DNA from: Stomoxys calcitrans
Lineage: Eukaryota; Arthropoda; Insecta; Diptera; Muscidae
DNA: 64,000 nucleotides
Assembly (NCBI RefSeq): GCF_963082655.1
Contig: NC_081552.1
Coordinates: 197,764,781 to 197,828,780 of the forward strand
Reading direction: 5' to 3'
Part shown: positions 1 to 10,850 of the stretch, piece by piece
How the letters are laid out: each line of letters opens with the position of its first letter
How positions within the stretch are numbered: position 1 is the first letter of the stretch
The notes under the pieces: generated by a model
What the model saw: only the letters and a program-made list of their open reading frames with translations
Database searches by the model: none
Told to the model about the DNA's origin: nothing
Program-made: the position numbers and the translations under genes

Positions 1-40
1 CTTCACTACGGGAGTATAGTCATACTGGCTATGTCGCAAG

Positions 41-1456
41 GTGCTGTGCAAACATAGCCAGCAGTGGGTCACAAGCGTCGCCCCCTCGACCCCTCCCGTA
101 CGGCAATTTACGCAACGGCATCATCCCAGTCCAAGAAGTGTATCGTTCTTGCAGATAAACTGCAATGGACTTCGTGGCAAGATCAATGAGGTTGAGGACT
201 TGATGAGTCGGAAGAGCATATTGGTCGCAGCGAACCAGGAGACAAAGCTGTGCAACACCTGCAGCTTGCACATTTGTCACGAATACAATGTGCTACGTAA
301 GGATCCCTCAAGGAATAGAGGTGGGAGATTGGCCTTCGTGATACACCATTCCGTGCAATATAGACCCATCTCGCCTGCGCCAGGCGCTAGTGACGCCTAC
401 ATGGAGTGCATGGGGATAGCAGTCAGGTCCGGTACTGCCTACATAGAGCCATACAACGTGTTCATACCGCCGGTTGGTAGCTGTGTCCCGATTAATTGCC
501 AGGCTTACAACCCCGACATAAGTTAGTTACTATCTGGCCATAATCGTCCGGTTCTAGGGGACTTTAATGCGCATCACACTTCATGGCATTCTCCCCTAGG
601 TAACGACCAACGTGGCATAGCTTTGGCAAAGCAGATTGAAGGCTCCACGGTTTGCACGGTGAATGAGGTTGCACCCACTTGGATTACGAGGAGGTGCAGC
701 AGCTCGCCAGACATTTCCATTGCATCCCCTGATCTCCTGAGTGACGTATCCTGGCAAGCCGTCATCTCTTTAAGGTTAGACCACCTCCCCATAATTCTCA
801 CCATCGACCGACCACCCGACTTCATAACCTCTGAGCGCCGGACGTTTATCAATCAGAAGAAGGCCGATTGGGCTGGCTTCAGGGAGTATACCAATCGCCG
901 CTTCAGTGAATTGCCACCCCCCTCGGATGTGCTAGTGGCCGAGAGGAAATTCCGAGACATCATTAACGCAGCAGCCGCTCGCTTTATATCAGCCGGTCGA
1001 ATACCCCAAGTGCGGCCCAATTTCCCGGCGCGGGGATTGGTACTTGCAGACCAGCGCGATGGGATTCGTTGTATGGACCCCACTAACCCCAGAGTCAGCG
1101 AGCTGAATCTGGAAATAAACAGGATAGTCAACGAACATAAGCGGAATTTGTGGCTGGAACACTTGGAGCAATGTAATTTAGGCACCGGTTTAGGCAAACT
1201 GTGGTCTGCTGTTAAGTCACTCTCGAACCCCGCTATACGGGATGACAGGACCTCAGTCACATTTGGCGAAATAACCGTGACTGATCCGAAGAGATGCGCC
1301 AGGTTGTTCAACCGTCAATTTGTTGTGCATCCCGAGAGAGACAGGGCAAGGAGGAGAGCCATTCGCCGTATTCGAGGTCTCCTAGCCGATGGACAGCCAT
1401 CACAATTTACCGTGGGCGAAGTTACGAATGTCATACGTGGCGCCAAATCAATCTAA
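41..1456 (+). pseudogene. LINE-A ORF2 N-terminal part: endonuclease and linker
   Basis: This reading frame encodes the nicking endonuclease used for target-primed reverse transcription, plus the linker to the polymerase. Visible family motifs are LQINCNG near 155-175, the glutamate motif NQETKL near 232-252, GDFNAHH at about 557-577, SSPDISIAS near 700, and RLDHLPI at 772-792. The frame is open from 41 to 1456 except for a single TAG at 524-526. It is lost by a frameshift near 1445-1456, where the polymerase continues in the next frame. The true start codon lies upstream or is missing, because the window edge cuts the element. It is a pseudogene as it stands. Confidence 0.78.
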
Positions 1457-3066
1457 GGCTTTGGGCCCCGACGGAATCTCTACATTGATGTTGAAGAATT
1501 TGGATTCACCTGAAGTTGAGTACCTTACCACTGTCCTCAACCTGTCATTGAACACTCTTATAGTTCCCGATGCCTGGAAAATGGGCAGAGTGATCCCGCT
1601 ACTGAAGCCTGGAAAAGACCCGAGTTTGGGGGAGTCGTACAGACCGATCTCCCTTCTCTCACCAGTGGTAAAGACGCTTGAGGCATTACTCCTCCCGAGT
1701 CTCGTAGGAGAATTTCCATTCGTCGATCATCAACATGGATTTTGAAGACTGCATAGCACAACAACAGCTTTGCATGCCATCACCGCACACATTTGCCGTG
1801 GCTTCAGTCAGCCCAGGCCATGTGATAGGACGGTCCTCGTGGCACTGGACCTATCGAAGGCATTCGACACGGTCAGCCATGCCAAGTTATTTGAGGACAT
1901 CGCCAACACGCCCCTCCAGCCAGGCGCGAAACGTTGGGTCGCAAATTATCTGTGTGGTCGCCAGTCATTTGTGGAATTTAGGGATAGAAAGTCGAAACAC
2001 CGTAGAGTGCACCTGGAAGTTCCCCAAGGTTGGGGTGATATCTCCGGCACTGTTTAAGCTATACCTACCCTCCATTCCACCCACCCATTGATGACATCTG
2101 CGATAGGTTGAACGTCTACCTCAACGAGCTTGCCTCATATTTCGATGCAAGAAATCTGAAGATATCCGCCGCCAAATCTTCAGCCACATTGTTTACCACA
2201 AATACGAGTGAGGTGAATACTGAGTTGACTGTGATGGTCGATGGAGAAATGATTCCGACCATCAAGTGTCCCAAAATACTTGGCGTCACATTTGACAGCT
2301 CTTACCATTCTCCCCACATGCCACAGCAATCTGCGATAAAGTCAAAAGTAGAAACAAGGTCCTCAAGTCACTTGCTGGCAGCACTTGGGGTGCAGACAAA
2401 GAAACCTTGTTGACCACGTACAAAGCAATTGGCCGGTCTGTGGTAAGTAATGCAGCGCCAGTGTATTGTCGTCAACTTTGTGACACGCAGTGGAATAATA
2501 TTCACATCTGTCAGAATGCCGCCCTCCGAACTGCGACGGGCTGTCTCCTCAGTTCTAATGTGGACCACCTCCATCAGGAGACAAAAATCCTACCAGTGCG
2601 AAGACATAACTACATGCTGTCTAAGCAATACCTTTTGGGCTGTTATCGCAGAAACCATCCAAATCATCATCTTGTGAATAGATATCCACCGCCCAGAAGC
2701 CAGAAGGTAGATCTACACGATCTAGAGCGTGAGGCTCAGCGCTATAAGAGAGAACCTCTAGATCAAGCGGCATATCGGCTCTAAACAACATTCATATAAA
2801 TACGGTAGCAGATGCGGTAATTGGCTACCGGGTGAATGTAGTCCTTGGAGAACGACCGCCACCCATTGCACCCGAAGAAATCGATCTTCCCCGGGAAACC
2901 AGAGTAGTTCTGGCTCAATTACGTTCCGGCAGATGCAGCTGCCTCAATTCCCACAGAGCTAGGATTGATGCCGACGTGCAAGATGTTTGTCCCGATTGTA
3001 ACCAGATCCCTGTGGACGCACCCCATCTTAGTCGCAGAGTTCCTGGGCCTTGATCTTGGTCTTGAG
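1389..3066 (+). pseudogene. LINE-A ORF2 C-terminal part: reverse transcriptase and C-terminal motif
   Basis: Polymerase part of the same element. Visible blocks are ALGPDGIS near 1460, the motif YRPISLLSP near 1640, LSKAFDTVSH (motif A aspartate) near 1851-1880, a degraded VPQG block near 2020, then thumb blocks ILGVTFDSS near 2275, ATGCLLSSNVDHL near 2535 and HQETKILPVRRH near 2570, and a C-terminal CPDCN near 2990. A TGA at 1743-1745 is the only break between 1450 and about 2030. Between about 2075 and 2095 a deletion has removed the segment that carries the YADD catalytic box, which the reverse-strand copy at 63013-63024 still has. It cannot encode an active polymerase. Confidence 0.8.
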
Positions 3067-3139
3067 AATCAAGCAGACGAAAGATAGAACACAATAAACT
3101 GCTACAACACCAACAGCAACAACAACCACTACTGTGCTA

Positions 3140-3218
3140 CGGCGGCCACTGAGGCGCATAGTTTTGCATGTTTGCCAATGACACTGAACGCCAAGGTTCG
3201 AGTTCTGGCGAGCACATC
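3140..3218 (+). repeat. tRNA-derived SINE head, degenerate
   Basis: The stretch from GGCCACTGAGGCGCATAG to GGTTCGAGTTCTGGCGAG aligns with the tRNA-like head of the better SINE copies at 3372 and 23833. The B-box-like GGTTCGAGTTC is preserved; the A-box region is diverged. It begins almost directly after the CAA tail of LINE-A. Confidence 0.6.
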
Positions 3219-3220
3219 GA

Positions 3221-3283
3221 GACAAGTAAAATCGTTTTAATTTCGGCCGGGCCGAATATTGTAAACCCATGACCATAGATTCT
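3221..3283 (-). repeat. T1 terminal fragment with GC palindrome
   Basis: Reading the minus strand, the fragment runs into the palindrome TTCGGCCCGGCCGAA and ends ...TTTTACTTGTC, the same end seen on plus-strand T1 copies at 3746 and 6638. Only the terminal part is present. Confidence 0.6.
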
Positions 3284-3371
3284 GCAAAATATTTACGCGA
3301 ATAATTTTACATTACGTGCCAAAAATTCTGCCAAACCAAACTTAAGCTTCGAGGAGAGTAGAAGGAGCAGT

Positions 3372-3479
3372 TGGAGGCCACCGTATTGCAGAGTTTAGCA
3401 TGTCCGTATATGATGCTGAATGTCTGGGTTCGCATCCTGGCTAGAACATCAGAAACAATTTTCAGCAGTTGTTACCCCA
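3372..3479 (+). repeat. tRNA-derived SINE, head and start of body
   Basis: It starts GGAGGCCACCGTATTGCAGAG and carries an A-box-like segment and the B-box-like GGTTCGCATCC, followed by a body fragment (CATCAGAAACAATTTTCAGC) that matches the reverse complement of the copy at 23540-23833. It is truncated where T1 sequence begins at about 3480. Confidence 0.7.
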
Positions 3480-3746
3480 ATCTCCCGATTTGACTTCTGG
3501 AATGCTTACAAGGTGCAATTTCTATATTCGGTATTCTGTTGCAACTTCCAACAACTGTGCCAATTGTGGTGCAAGTCAGTCTATAACCTGATATTGCTCC
3601 CATATAAAGCGGTTTGACAGAAGTTTGGTATTTGAATAAAATTATGCCCTTCAACAAAATTTATTTTGTATAAATTTTTAGCGGAATCCATGGTGGTGGG
3701 TTCCCAAGATTTGGCCCGGCCGAACATAGCACGCTTTTACTTGTTT
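3480..3746 (+). repeat. T1 3' portion with palindrome and CTTGTTT end
   Basis: It contains the T1 phrases CCAACAACTGTGCC and ATATTGCTCCCATATAAA, a CCATGGTGGTGGGTT subterminal block, the palindrome GGCCCGGCCGAAC and the terminal TTTTACTTGTTT. The 5' part is missing. Confidence 0.7.
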
Positions 3747-4577
3747 GAAATTGTGATAAGGTGAGGCTCCTCCCTTACCAATTCGCAGACATTTTGAGGA
3801 TTTAAACTTGCACATCTTAATTTTTTAGATTGTTCGATTTGGAACCACTATTCTACAACAACTGATTTCTTAAAGGTACGCAATCCACAATATAGTTATT
3901 CCCACAATTGGCTTCTCTTTAAGAGAACTGTTTATTTTGACCTTATTAACTTCACAAGAATCTCTCTTGGACAATATCATATTCTATTCCACCACAAGCT
4001 TAAAATGTAAATAAATACCAACTTCCGGGTAATGGATCTATGCCATGTCCAATCAGAAATAACAATCTTGGTTGGCAATATGCCATGCAGATCCATTTCA
4101 ATCGAATGACTAGTTTTATGCACATTTGATGCAAAAAAAAATCGAGTGACTTCGTCGAAGAGTAAGATGAAGGAGGATGATTCTTTTGTGCCAAGCATAA
4201 CATTGCTGGCGTCATTGTGATGATGGCACATTAACTTATTCGCAGGAAAACAAGTTTTTTGCATTCTTTTGCCCCTTGCGGTTGGAAGGCCTTAGGTCGC
4301 TGTCAAAGAAGGTCATTGTGAATGGTTTCTCATAAATGTCACCAGATAACTCTAATGAGAATATTCCACCAAGTTGATAGTGTCCATGCGACAAATGCAA
4401 CTAACTTGAGGCAATGAATCTATGATGCTGAGCTAGGAGACTTCTATTGCTCTGCCACTTTTATTCTTTAATAAAGCAAAAAAGAGCATTCGTCTAAGGA
4501 AACTAAACCGGCGTATCTTTTAATGTTTGCCACAGAAAGTAAGTGAATAACGAATGGATATTCTTGTTGTATTATTA
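3747..4577. other. AT-rich stretch, nothing recognised
   Basis: About 830 bases without a recognisable gene or repeat motif. Reading frames on both strands are short and have no domain I know. It could be single-copy intergenic DNA or an old repeat. Confidence 0.5.
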
Positions 4578-5049
4578 TTATACTACACTCCACCGTAGGA
4601 TGGCGGCATACTAATCTAGTCATTCCGTTTGTTACACCTCGAAATATTCGTGTAATACCCCATCAACCCATACATGTATCTTTGATCGTCTTGTGATTCT
4701 AATTCGATTTACCCATGTCCGTCCGTCTGCTGTCTGTCGAAAGCATGCGTTTGTAATTGGGCCATATAAACCGATCTCCCGATTTGACTCCTTAAACTTC
4801 TAAAGGAGGCAATTCTTTTTCGATTTCTCTAAAATTTCGTTTCGTTTTGGTACGACATCCAAAAAACATGCCAAGTATGGTCTAAAGCAGCCCCTAAGCT
4901 GATATAGCTGCCATATAAACCAATTTCTCAATTAGACTCTCTAAACCTCTGTAAGGCTCAATTATTTCTCCATTTGCCTGCGTTGCTGTCCATGGTGGTG
5001 GTATCCCAAGATTCGTTTCGGCGGAATTTTGCACGCTTGTACTGGTTTC
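4578..5049 (+). repeat. Short complete-looking T1 copy
   Basis: About 470 bases. It opens with ACTCCACCGTAGGATGG and the typical T1 leader (CATTCCGTTTGTTACACC, TGTCCGTCCGTCTG), has one or two internal modules with ATATAGCTGCCATATAAACC, then CCATGGTGGTGGTATCCC and a degenerate palindrome, and ends GCTTGTACTGGTTT. Confidence 0.65.
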
Positions 5050-5065
5050 AACTCAGCCTAATAGA

Positions 5066-5099
5066 TTTTTGAGCCCTGTAGTGTGCCGTTCTTGCTTTT
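5066..5099 (+). repeat. Left piece of a G repeat interrupted by T1
   Basis: The sequence around GCCGTTCTTGCTTT matches 6829-6860 of the G repeat. The continuation of the same repeat resumes at 6640, on the other side of the T1 copy, so T1 inserted here. Confidence 0.6.
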
Positions 5100-6638
5100 T
5101 ATACCCTCCACCATGGGGGGTATACTAATTTCGTCATTCTGTTTGTAACTATTCAAAATATTCGTCTGAGACCCCATAAAGTATATATTGGGTTGCCCAA
5201 AAAGTAATTGCGGATTTTTCATATAGTCGGCGTTGACAAATTTTTTCACAGCTTGTGACTCTGTAATTGCATTCTTTCTTCTGTCAGTTATCAGCTGTTA
5301 CTTTTAGATTTCTTTTGAAACAAAGTGTAAAAAAAGTATATTTAATTAAAGTTCATTCTAAGCTTTATTAAAAATGCAATTACTTTTTGGGCAACCCAAT
5401 ATATTCTTGATCATCGCGACATTTTATGTCGATCTAGCCATGTCCGTCCGTCTGTCTGTCGAAAGCACGCTAACTTCCGAAGGAGTAAAGCTAGCCGTTT
5501 GAAATTTTGCACAATTACTTCTTATTTGCGTATGTCGGTTGGTATTGTAAATGGGCCATATCGGTCCATGTTTTGATATAGCTGCCATATAAACCGATCT
5601 TGGGTCTTGACTTCTTGAGCCTCTAGAGTGCGCGATTCTTATCCGATTTGAATGAAATTTTGCACGACATATTTTGTTACGATATCCAACAACTATGCCA
5701 AGCATGGTTCAAATCAGTCCATAACCTGATATAGCTGTCATATAAACCGATCTTGGGTCTTGACTTCTTGAGCCTCTAAAGGGCGCAATTCTTATCCGAT
5801 TTGAATGAATTTTTTCACGACGTGTTTTGTTATGATATCCAACAACTGTGCCAAGTATGGTTCAAATCGGTTCATAACCTGATATAGCTGTCATATAAAC
5901 CGATCTTGGGTCTTGACTTCTTGAGCCTCTAGAGGGCGTGATTCTTATCCGATTTGAATGAATTTTTGCACGACGTGTTTTGTTATGATATCCAACAACT
6001 GTGCCAAGCACGGTTCAAATCGGTCCATAACCTGATATAGCTGTCATATAAGCCGATCTTGGGTCTTGACTTCTTGAGCCTCTAGAGGGCGCAACTCTTA
6101 TCCGATTTGAATGAATTTTGTTTGATATCCAACATGAACGTGTTTTGTTATGATATCCAACAACTGTGTCAAATAGGGTTCAAATCGGTTCATAACCTGA
6201 TACAGCTGTCATATAAACCGATCTTGGGTCTTGACTTCTTGAGCCTCTAGAGGTCGCAATTATTATCCGATTTGCTTGAAATTTTGTACGACGGATCCTC
6301 TCATGACCATCAACATACGGGTTTATTATGGTCTGAATCGGTCTATAGCCCGATACAGCTCCCATATAAATCGTTCTCTCTATTTTAGTTCTTGAGCCTC
6401 CAAAGGGCGCAATTCTTATCCAAATTGGCTGACATTTTACACAGGTCTCCAACCTATAATTTAATTATGGTCCAAACTGGACCATATCTTGATATCGCTC
6501 TAATAGCAGAGCAAATCTTTTCTTATATCCTTTTCTGCCTAAGAAGAGATGCCGGGAAAAGAACTCGACAAATGCGATCCATGGTGGAGGGTATATAAGA
6601 TTCGGCCCGGCCGAAATTTGCTCGCTTTTTACTTGTTT
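5100..6638 (+). repeat. Full-length T1 element with 153-bp tandem units
   Basis: The best-preserved T1 copy. A 17-base block TATACCCTCCACCATGG at 5100-5116 has its exact reverse complement at 6579-6595, just before the palindrome TTCGGCCCGGCCGAA and the terminal TTTTTACTTGTTT. Between them are tandem modules; the phrase CCGATCTTGGG recurs at 5594, 5747, 5900, 6053 and 6218, giving three spacings of exactly 153 bases and one of 165 caused by a small insertion. A mariner MITE sits at 5188-5399. Inverted subterminal repeats, a central ~150-bp tandem array and a 3' palindrome are the described layout of DINE-1/HINE elements; that assignment is an inference. Confidence 0.72.
5188..5399 (+). mobile_element. 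Mariner-type MITE, copy 1
   Basis: A 212-base non-autonomous element that begins TTGGGTTGCCCAAAAAG and ends CTTTTTGGGCAACCCAA, flanked by TA on both sides (5186-5187, 5400-5401). Compared with copy 2 at 30423-30660, the inner part of the right inverted repeat is deleted between two GCA triplets. It has no transposase gene. It interrupts the leader of the T1 copy. Confidence 0.85.
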
Positions 6639-7040
6639 CTTATTGAAGAGTCTTCCCCTATCCTTCCTTAGAGCAACTTGTTCTGTCTACCACCATGGTA
6701 GGAATTGTTTACGCCTTGGTTTGTTTCTAGGACATACAGTTTACACTTTTTTTCTCAGTGACAGTGATGTAATATGCGTGCCGAAACGTCTTCATTCTGA
6801 CTAGCCAGGGGACCACTTCTGCACAGGTTTTTGTAGCCCTGTGGTGCCGTTCTTGCTTTCGCCTTGTTGAAAAGTCCTCCGCAAATCTTAGAGCAGTCGA
6901 TCATCATGTTACTGATTGTTTATCCACTTGGTTTGTCTGTATGTCCTAAAAAGTTTTTCTCAGGGACTGTACAGTAAAATGCGTGCCGAAACGTCCTCCT
7001 TCTATTGACTAGCCGAGGGACCATTTCTGCAGATGTTTTC
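6639..7040 (+). repeat. G repeat: imperfect ~208-bp direct duplication
   Basis: Two successive related segments. ATGCGTGCCGAAACGTC and CTAGCCAGGGGACC (6801) recur as ATGCGTGCCGAAACGTC and CTAGCCGAGGGACC (7009). The left part of the first unit continues at 5066-5099. Function unknown; no open frame spans it. Confidence 0.6.
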
Positions 7041-7715
7041 TATTTTATCTCCTCTTTCATAACTTAATTTGTTGTTCTTCTAATTTTCTGAAAAAAAAAA
7101 ATTAATTTTATTTGCTAAGAGAAAGAAATCATGCCGAAAGCTTTTGAAATTGGTTGTTGTCTGATACCATTACCACAGCCTGGCCAATTGTTATGCTTTT
7201 TGTTCATGGTTTGCACTGACTGCGCCGAATCCTTAATCCATACTTACATGCTTACCCCAATTTTGCTATCACAAAATATAATTTTCTAAACTTATTCAAA
7301 GATTATCCTTTTTTAACGACGTTAGTCTAATGAAACATGTTTATCTCATTGTATGGTTTCATATATAATGGATTATAGACTTTTTTGTGTTATCGCAGAT
7401 ACCAGTTTTGCAAAATTCTTTTCATAATTTTCCTTTATTCAAGTCAGCTTTAATGAATGAAGCCAAATCGTATCTACACTGAAAAAAACGTGGGCCAAGA
7501 TTTAAGATTTTTCCTTATTCGTAGGATTTAAGCAATGAAAACGAGCCAATGAACCAAAACTTAAAATAAAGATGCTATCTTTAATTTACTAACGAACATG
7601 ACCATATGTTAAAAATTTTGAGATTCTGATTTTACTTCATAGTTGACTGTCCTCCTATTAGTTTTTGGAAATATTTTTTTTTAACTCTTATAACTTGACT
7701 TAAAAATATTAAACA
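7041..7715. other. Unassigned AT-rich stretch with a dispersed CACTGAAAAA repeat
   Basis: No gene recognised. At about 7479-7605 the sequence from CACTGAAAAAAACGTGG to AAGATGCTATCTTTAA is similar to the reverse complement of 16141-16260, which suggests a small dispersed element with CACTGAAAA-type ends. The rest shows nothing I recognise. Confidence 0.45.
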
Positions 7716-8762
7716 CTAGCTGGACAGGGCCCGCTCCGCTGTGCCTTCTTTCACTCTCTTATTTTATCTGAGCCTTATACTGGCAGGGTAAGGAAAATAG
7801 TCCTGTTTGGGAGTGCTAGTACGGCCTTTCAGATTTTTCGCCCCAAAGTGTGCTCTACTCCCAAATTTCTTTGAGCCTTATATTGCTATGGCCAGTAAAT
7901 ATGTCCGATATGAGGGTGTTTTTGGGGATGAGGTGGTACCCCATGTATCAGATTCGTGCTCTAGTCTCAAATATCTATCATATGAGCCTAATATTGTCAT
8001 TATTGGTTTAAATTTCCATTTGGCGGGCTTTAGAGGGGGGCGTCCGCCCCTGTTTTTGAGTTATTATAAACGTACTACATTTCGAGCAAATCGCCCCATC
8101 TATCTCCGAGATTTGGCTTTTTTGAAAATAAGGCAAGGGGAGGGTCCGCCCATTAATGTTTGGATGTTGGATCTACTTCATTCTCTTGGTTTTGGTGGAG
8201 GATTGGAGTAGCCAAACCCTTTGCCCCGAAAGTGGATATCAGATTCATACTCTACTCTCAAAAACCACATTTGAGCTACATATTGCTAAGGTCGATATAT
8301 GTGCGATTCAGGAGTTCATGAGATGAGTCGTCGCCAATAAATATCAGGTTTGAACCCCTTTTGCCATAATCCACAAATATGTCCAGTTTGAGGTGAGGGT
8401 AGAGTGGGGCGGCTACCCACGCACTTAGCCCTGAAAAAATATCAGCGTCGTGCTCTACTGTTAAATTGCTTTTATTTGAGCCGCAATTGCAATTGGTTTG
8501 GGGAATGTTTATAGGGTGAAGCAAACACTTGGCCTCATAATTGGATATCAAAGTCGTTTTCTACTATCAATCATTGCTGTCCTATTCTATCCGGATCAGG
8601 CTTTATTTATTATATTTAATTCCTTTTTTTTGGATAGGCGATTACCCTCTGACATGTTTTTTCATTTGAATACAATATATTCTTGGTCATCCTACATGAC
8701 AGTTTGGTGTTACTTTTATTGAGAGGGGAGGTACCGTCCCCCCCCACGCTAAGACTAACTTA

Positions 8763-9370
8763 CTATGACAGAATATTTGTTCCACTAGCCGAACGTAGAA
8801 TAGCATTCCAAGCGCATCGATCTTCTGCGCTCATTTTGAAATCTCTGACACCAAGTTTCGAGGTGTCTCCCACAACTTGATCTTTCCATCGGGCTTTTGG
8901 TCCTCCCGGTTTGCGTGTACCACCGTGTTTGCCTTCAAAAGACTTCTTTGCTGGAGCTTCTTCATCCATTCTGCCGTGGTATTTTGATGCGTGTAACTAT
9001 GTCATACAGCTCATACAGCTCGTGGTTCATACGTCGCCTATATTCTCCGCTAACGCAAACTGGTCCATATATTTTTTACGAAGAATCTCTCTCTCAAATA
9101 CTCCAAGTACTGCCTCATCTGCTTTCACAAGTACCCATGCTTCAGAACCATATAACAGCACGGGTAGTATCAGTGTCTTGTATAGTGTAATCTTCGTCTG
9201 TCGCAAGGTGGCCTTGTTTCTAAACTGCTTACTGGTGTCATTCGTTTCGGTTATGGCGGTGCCGAGGTAGATGAAGTCACTAACTGTCTCAAAGTTGTAG
9301 TTCCCAACTTTCTCCATTTTCTTTATCTGCTTGGTTGTGGAAGGCTTTTTGTGAGATGAAACCATTCATT
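8763..9370 (-). pseudogene. RTE-like LINE fragment, C-terminal half of ORF2
   Basis: Minus-strand remnant of a reverse transcriptase C-terminal region. The upstream part (9027-9365) shows the phrases DFIYLGTAITETND, LYKTLILPVLLYGSEAW and VFEREILRK. After a break and deletion, 8763-8969 shows RMDEEAPAKK, GTRKPGGPKARWKDQV and CAWNAI, the usual C-terminal tail of RTE-clade elements in animals. The polymerase catalytic core is absent. Clade assignment is from memory of these phrases. Confidence 0.65.
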
Positions 9371-9839
9371 TCGTCTTAACTCCAAAAGAAATTTTTTTTG
9401 AGTTCTTTAATGTCGAGTTTACATGTCCGACTGAACGGCAGGACGTGACACAGATACTTAAATCCTTATATCAACATTATATTCGAAGTCTACTGTCATA
9501 GACCTTTCGTTTATAGGTCTTATTGAAGCGTATTAGGTGGGTGCCAGACTTTATCCCAAATGTGTAAATGAGATTCGTAGTCAACTCTCAAAGATCTTTC
9601 ATTCGATACCCATTTTGTGACGATGGACATTCATGCCCGTTTTGAGGGTTGGAGAGGTCCCATAGACACCTTTTACCAAAATCATTTAACACATGAGTAC
9701 TCAACTTCCAAACACCTTTCATTTGATATACATATTTTCCCAATTGGTAAATAAGCCATGATGGGGGGTTTTGGGGGTGGGAAGGCGCTTCAGATACCAA
9801 GGAATAAATTTTTATATCAGATTCTTACTCTACTGTTAA

Positions 9840-10555
9840 ATACCTTTTATTTGATACCCATATTGCTCAAAGCGGTAAAATAGTTCTATTGGGGAAGTTT
9901 TTTTCGTGGGGGGTGGGACCTCCCGAACACTTTGGGTGAAATTTGTGTATCGGGTTCGTACTCTACTCTTAAATACCTTTCATTTGATATCCATATTGTC
10001 CCAATTGGTAAATATGCCCTACGGGGGGTTTTTGGGGTGGGGAGGTCCCTCAGACACGAAGGAATAAATTTCAATGTCAGATTCAAACTATTCTTTTTAA
10101 TACCTTTCATTTGATACCCATATTGCCCAAAGCGGTGAAAAAGTTTTTTTGGGGGGTTTTTTGGGGCTGGGGGAACCCCCCCCCAACACTTACGGTGAAA
10201 TTTGTATACAAAGTTCGCACTCTACTCTTAAATACCTTTCATTTGATACCCATATTGTCCCAATCGGTGAACATGTCCGTGTGGGTGGATTTTTGGGGGT
10301 GGGGAGGTCCCTCAGACACGAAGTAATAAATTGTCAGATTACAACTATTCTTTTTAATACCTTTCATTTGATACCCATATTGCCCAAAGCGGTGAAAAAG
10401 TTTTTTGGGGGGTTTTTTGGGGCTGGGGGAACCCCCCCAACACTTACGGTGAAATTTGCATTCAAAGTTCGCACTCTACTCTTAAATACCTTTCGTTTGA
10501 TACCCATATTGTCCCAATCGGTGAACATGTCCGTCCGGGTGGGTTTTAGGATCGG
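9840..10555 (-). repeat. Dimeric tandem array within F
   Basis: The phrase TTGATA(C/T)CCATATTG recurs at about 9851, 9984, 10111, 10243, 10368 and 10497, spacings of 125-133 bases. Units alternate between two types (one ...TATTGCCCAAAGCGG..., the other ...TATTGTCCCAATCGG...), so the true repeat is a dimer of about 257 bases. Runs of five to nine C and four to six G lie between units. Confidence 0.7.
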
Positions 10556-10850
10556 GCGTCCCCCCAGGTTATTTGACCCCAAATTACCAATTTCGAGCTT
10601 TTGGGATACCATAAGGTGGCATACAAAATTTTGCTTAAATCGGTGCACGCATCTCCGGGATATGGCGTTTTTGAAAATTACGGTACGGGGGAGGGTCCGC
10701 TCCCCCTTTGGATATTAAAAAAAAGTAGTACCCTATTTTTACCGGGGGCCCAAACTGTACCATTTGTGAACATATCATGAGAATCGTTTCAGCCGTTTTT
10801 GAGTCTATACGGAACAGACAAACACACAAACAAACAAAGCGCTAACCTTT

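Larger units (their letters stand above)
1..3127 (+). mobile_element. LINE-A copy, decayed, runs off the left window edge
   Basis: Non-LTR retrotransposon remnant encoding, in order, an apurinic-type endonuclease, a reverse transcriptase and a C-terminal cysteine motif. No RNase H domain is seen. The 3' end is an A-rich stretch with AATAAA followed by imperfect CAA repeats at about 3088-3127, after which a SINE head begins. The coding frame is broken by two isolated stops, small frameshifts and at least one internal deletion, so it cannot move by itself. A second copy of the family lies in the opposite orientation at 62072-63287. The clade is inferred from motif flavour (Jockey/CR1 group) and was not tested. 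Confidence 0.8.
7716..10850 (-). repeat. F element, long copy split by an RTE fragment
   Basis: It begins at CTGGACAGGGCCCGCTCCGC and ends near GAGTCTATACGGAACAGAC followed by CAAACAAACAAA. Internally it repeats modules containing CTACTCTCAAATACCTTTC and CATTTGATACCCATATTG. Because other copies (17131, 32501, 53170) start from the GTTTGTTCCGTATAGAC end on the plus strand, this copy is called minus. An RTE-like LINE fragment occupies 8763-9370. No protein is encoded; the long frame at 10149-10718 is only a read-through of the tandem array. Confidence 0.6.

Noticed and set aside
5058..5249. Small minus-strand protein MKKFVNADYMKNPQ
   Set aside because: It lies across the MITE terminus and recurs with each MITE copy; it is not a gene.
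10149..10718. 189-codon plus-strand frame
   Set aside because: A read-through of the dimeric F array; the apparent protein is itself a repeat with no domain.
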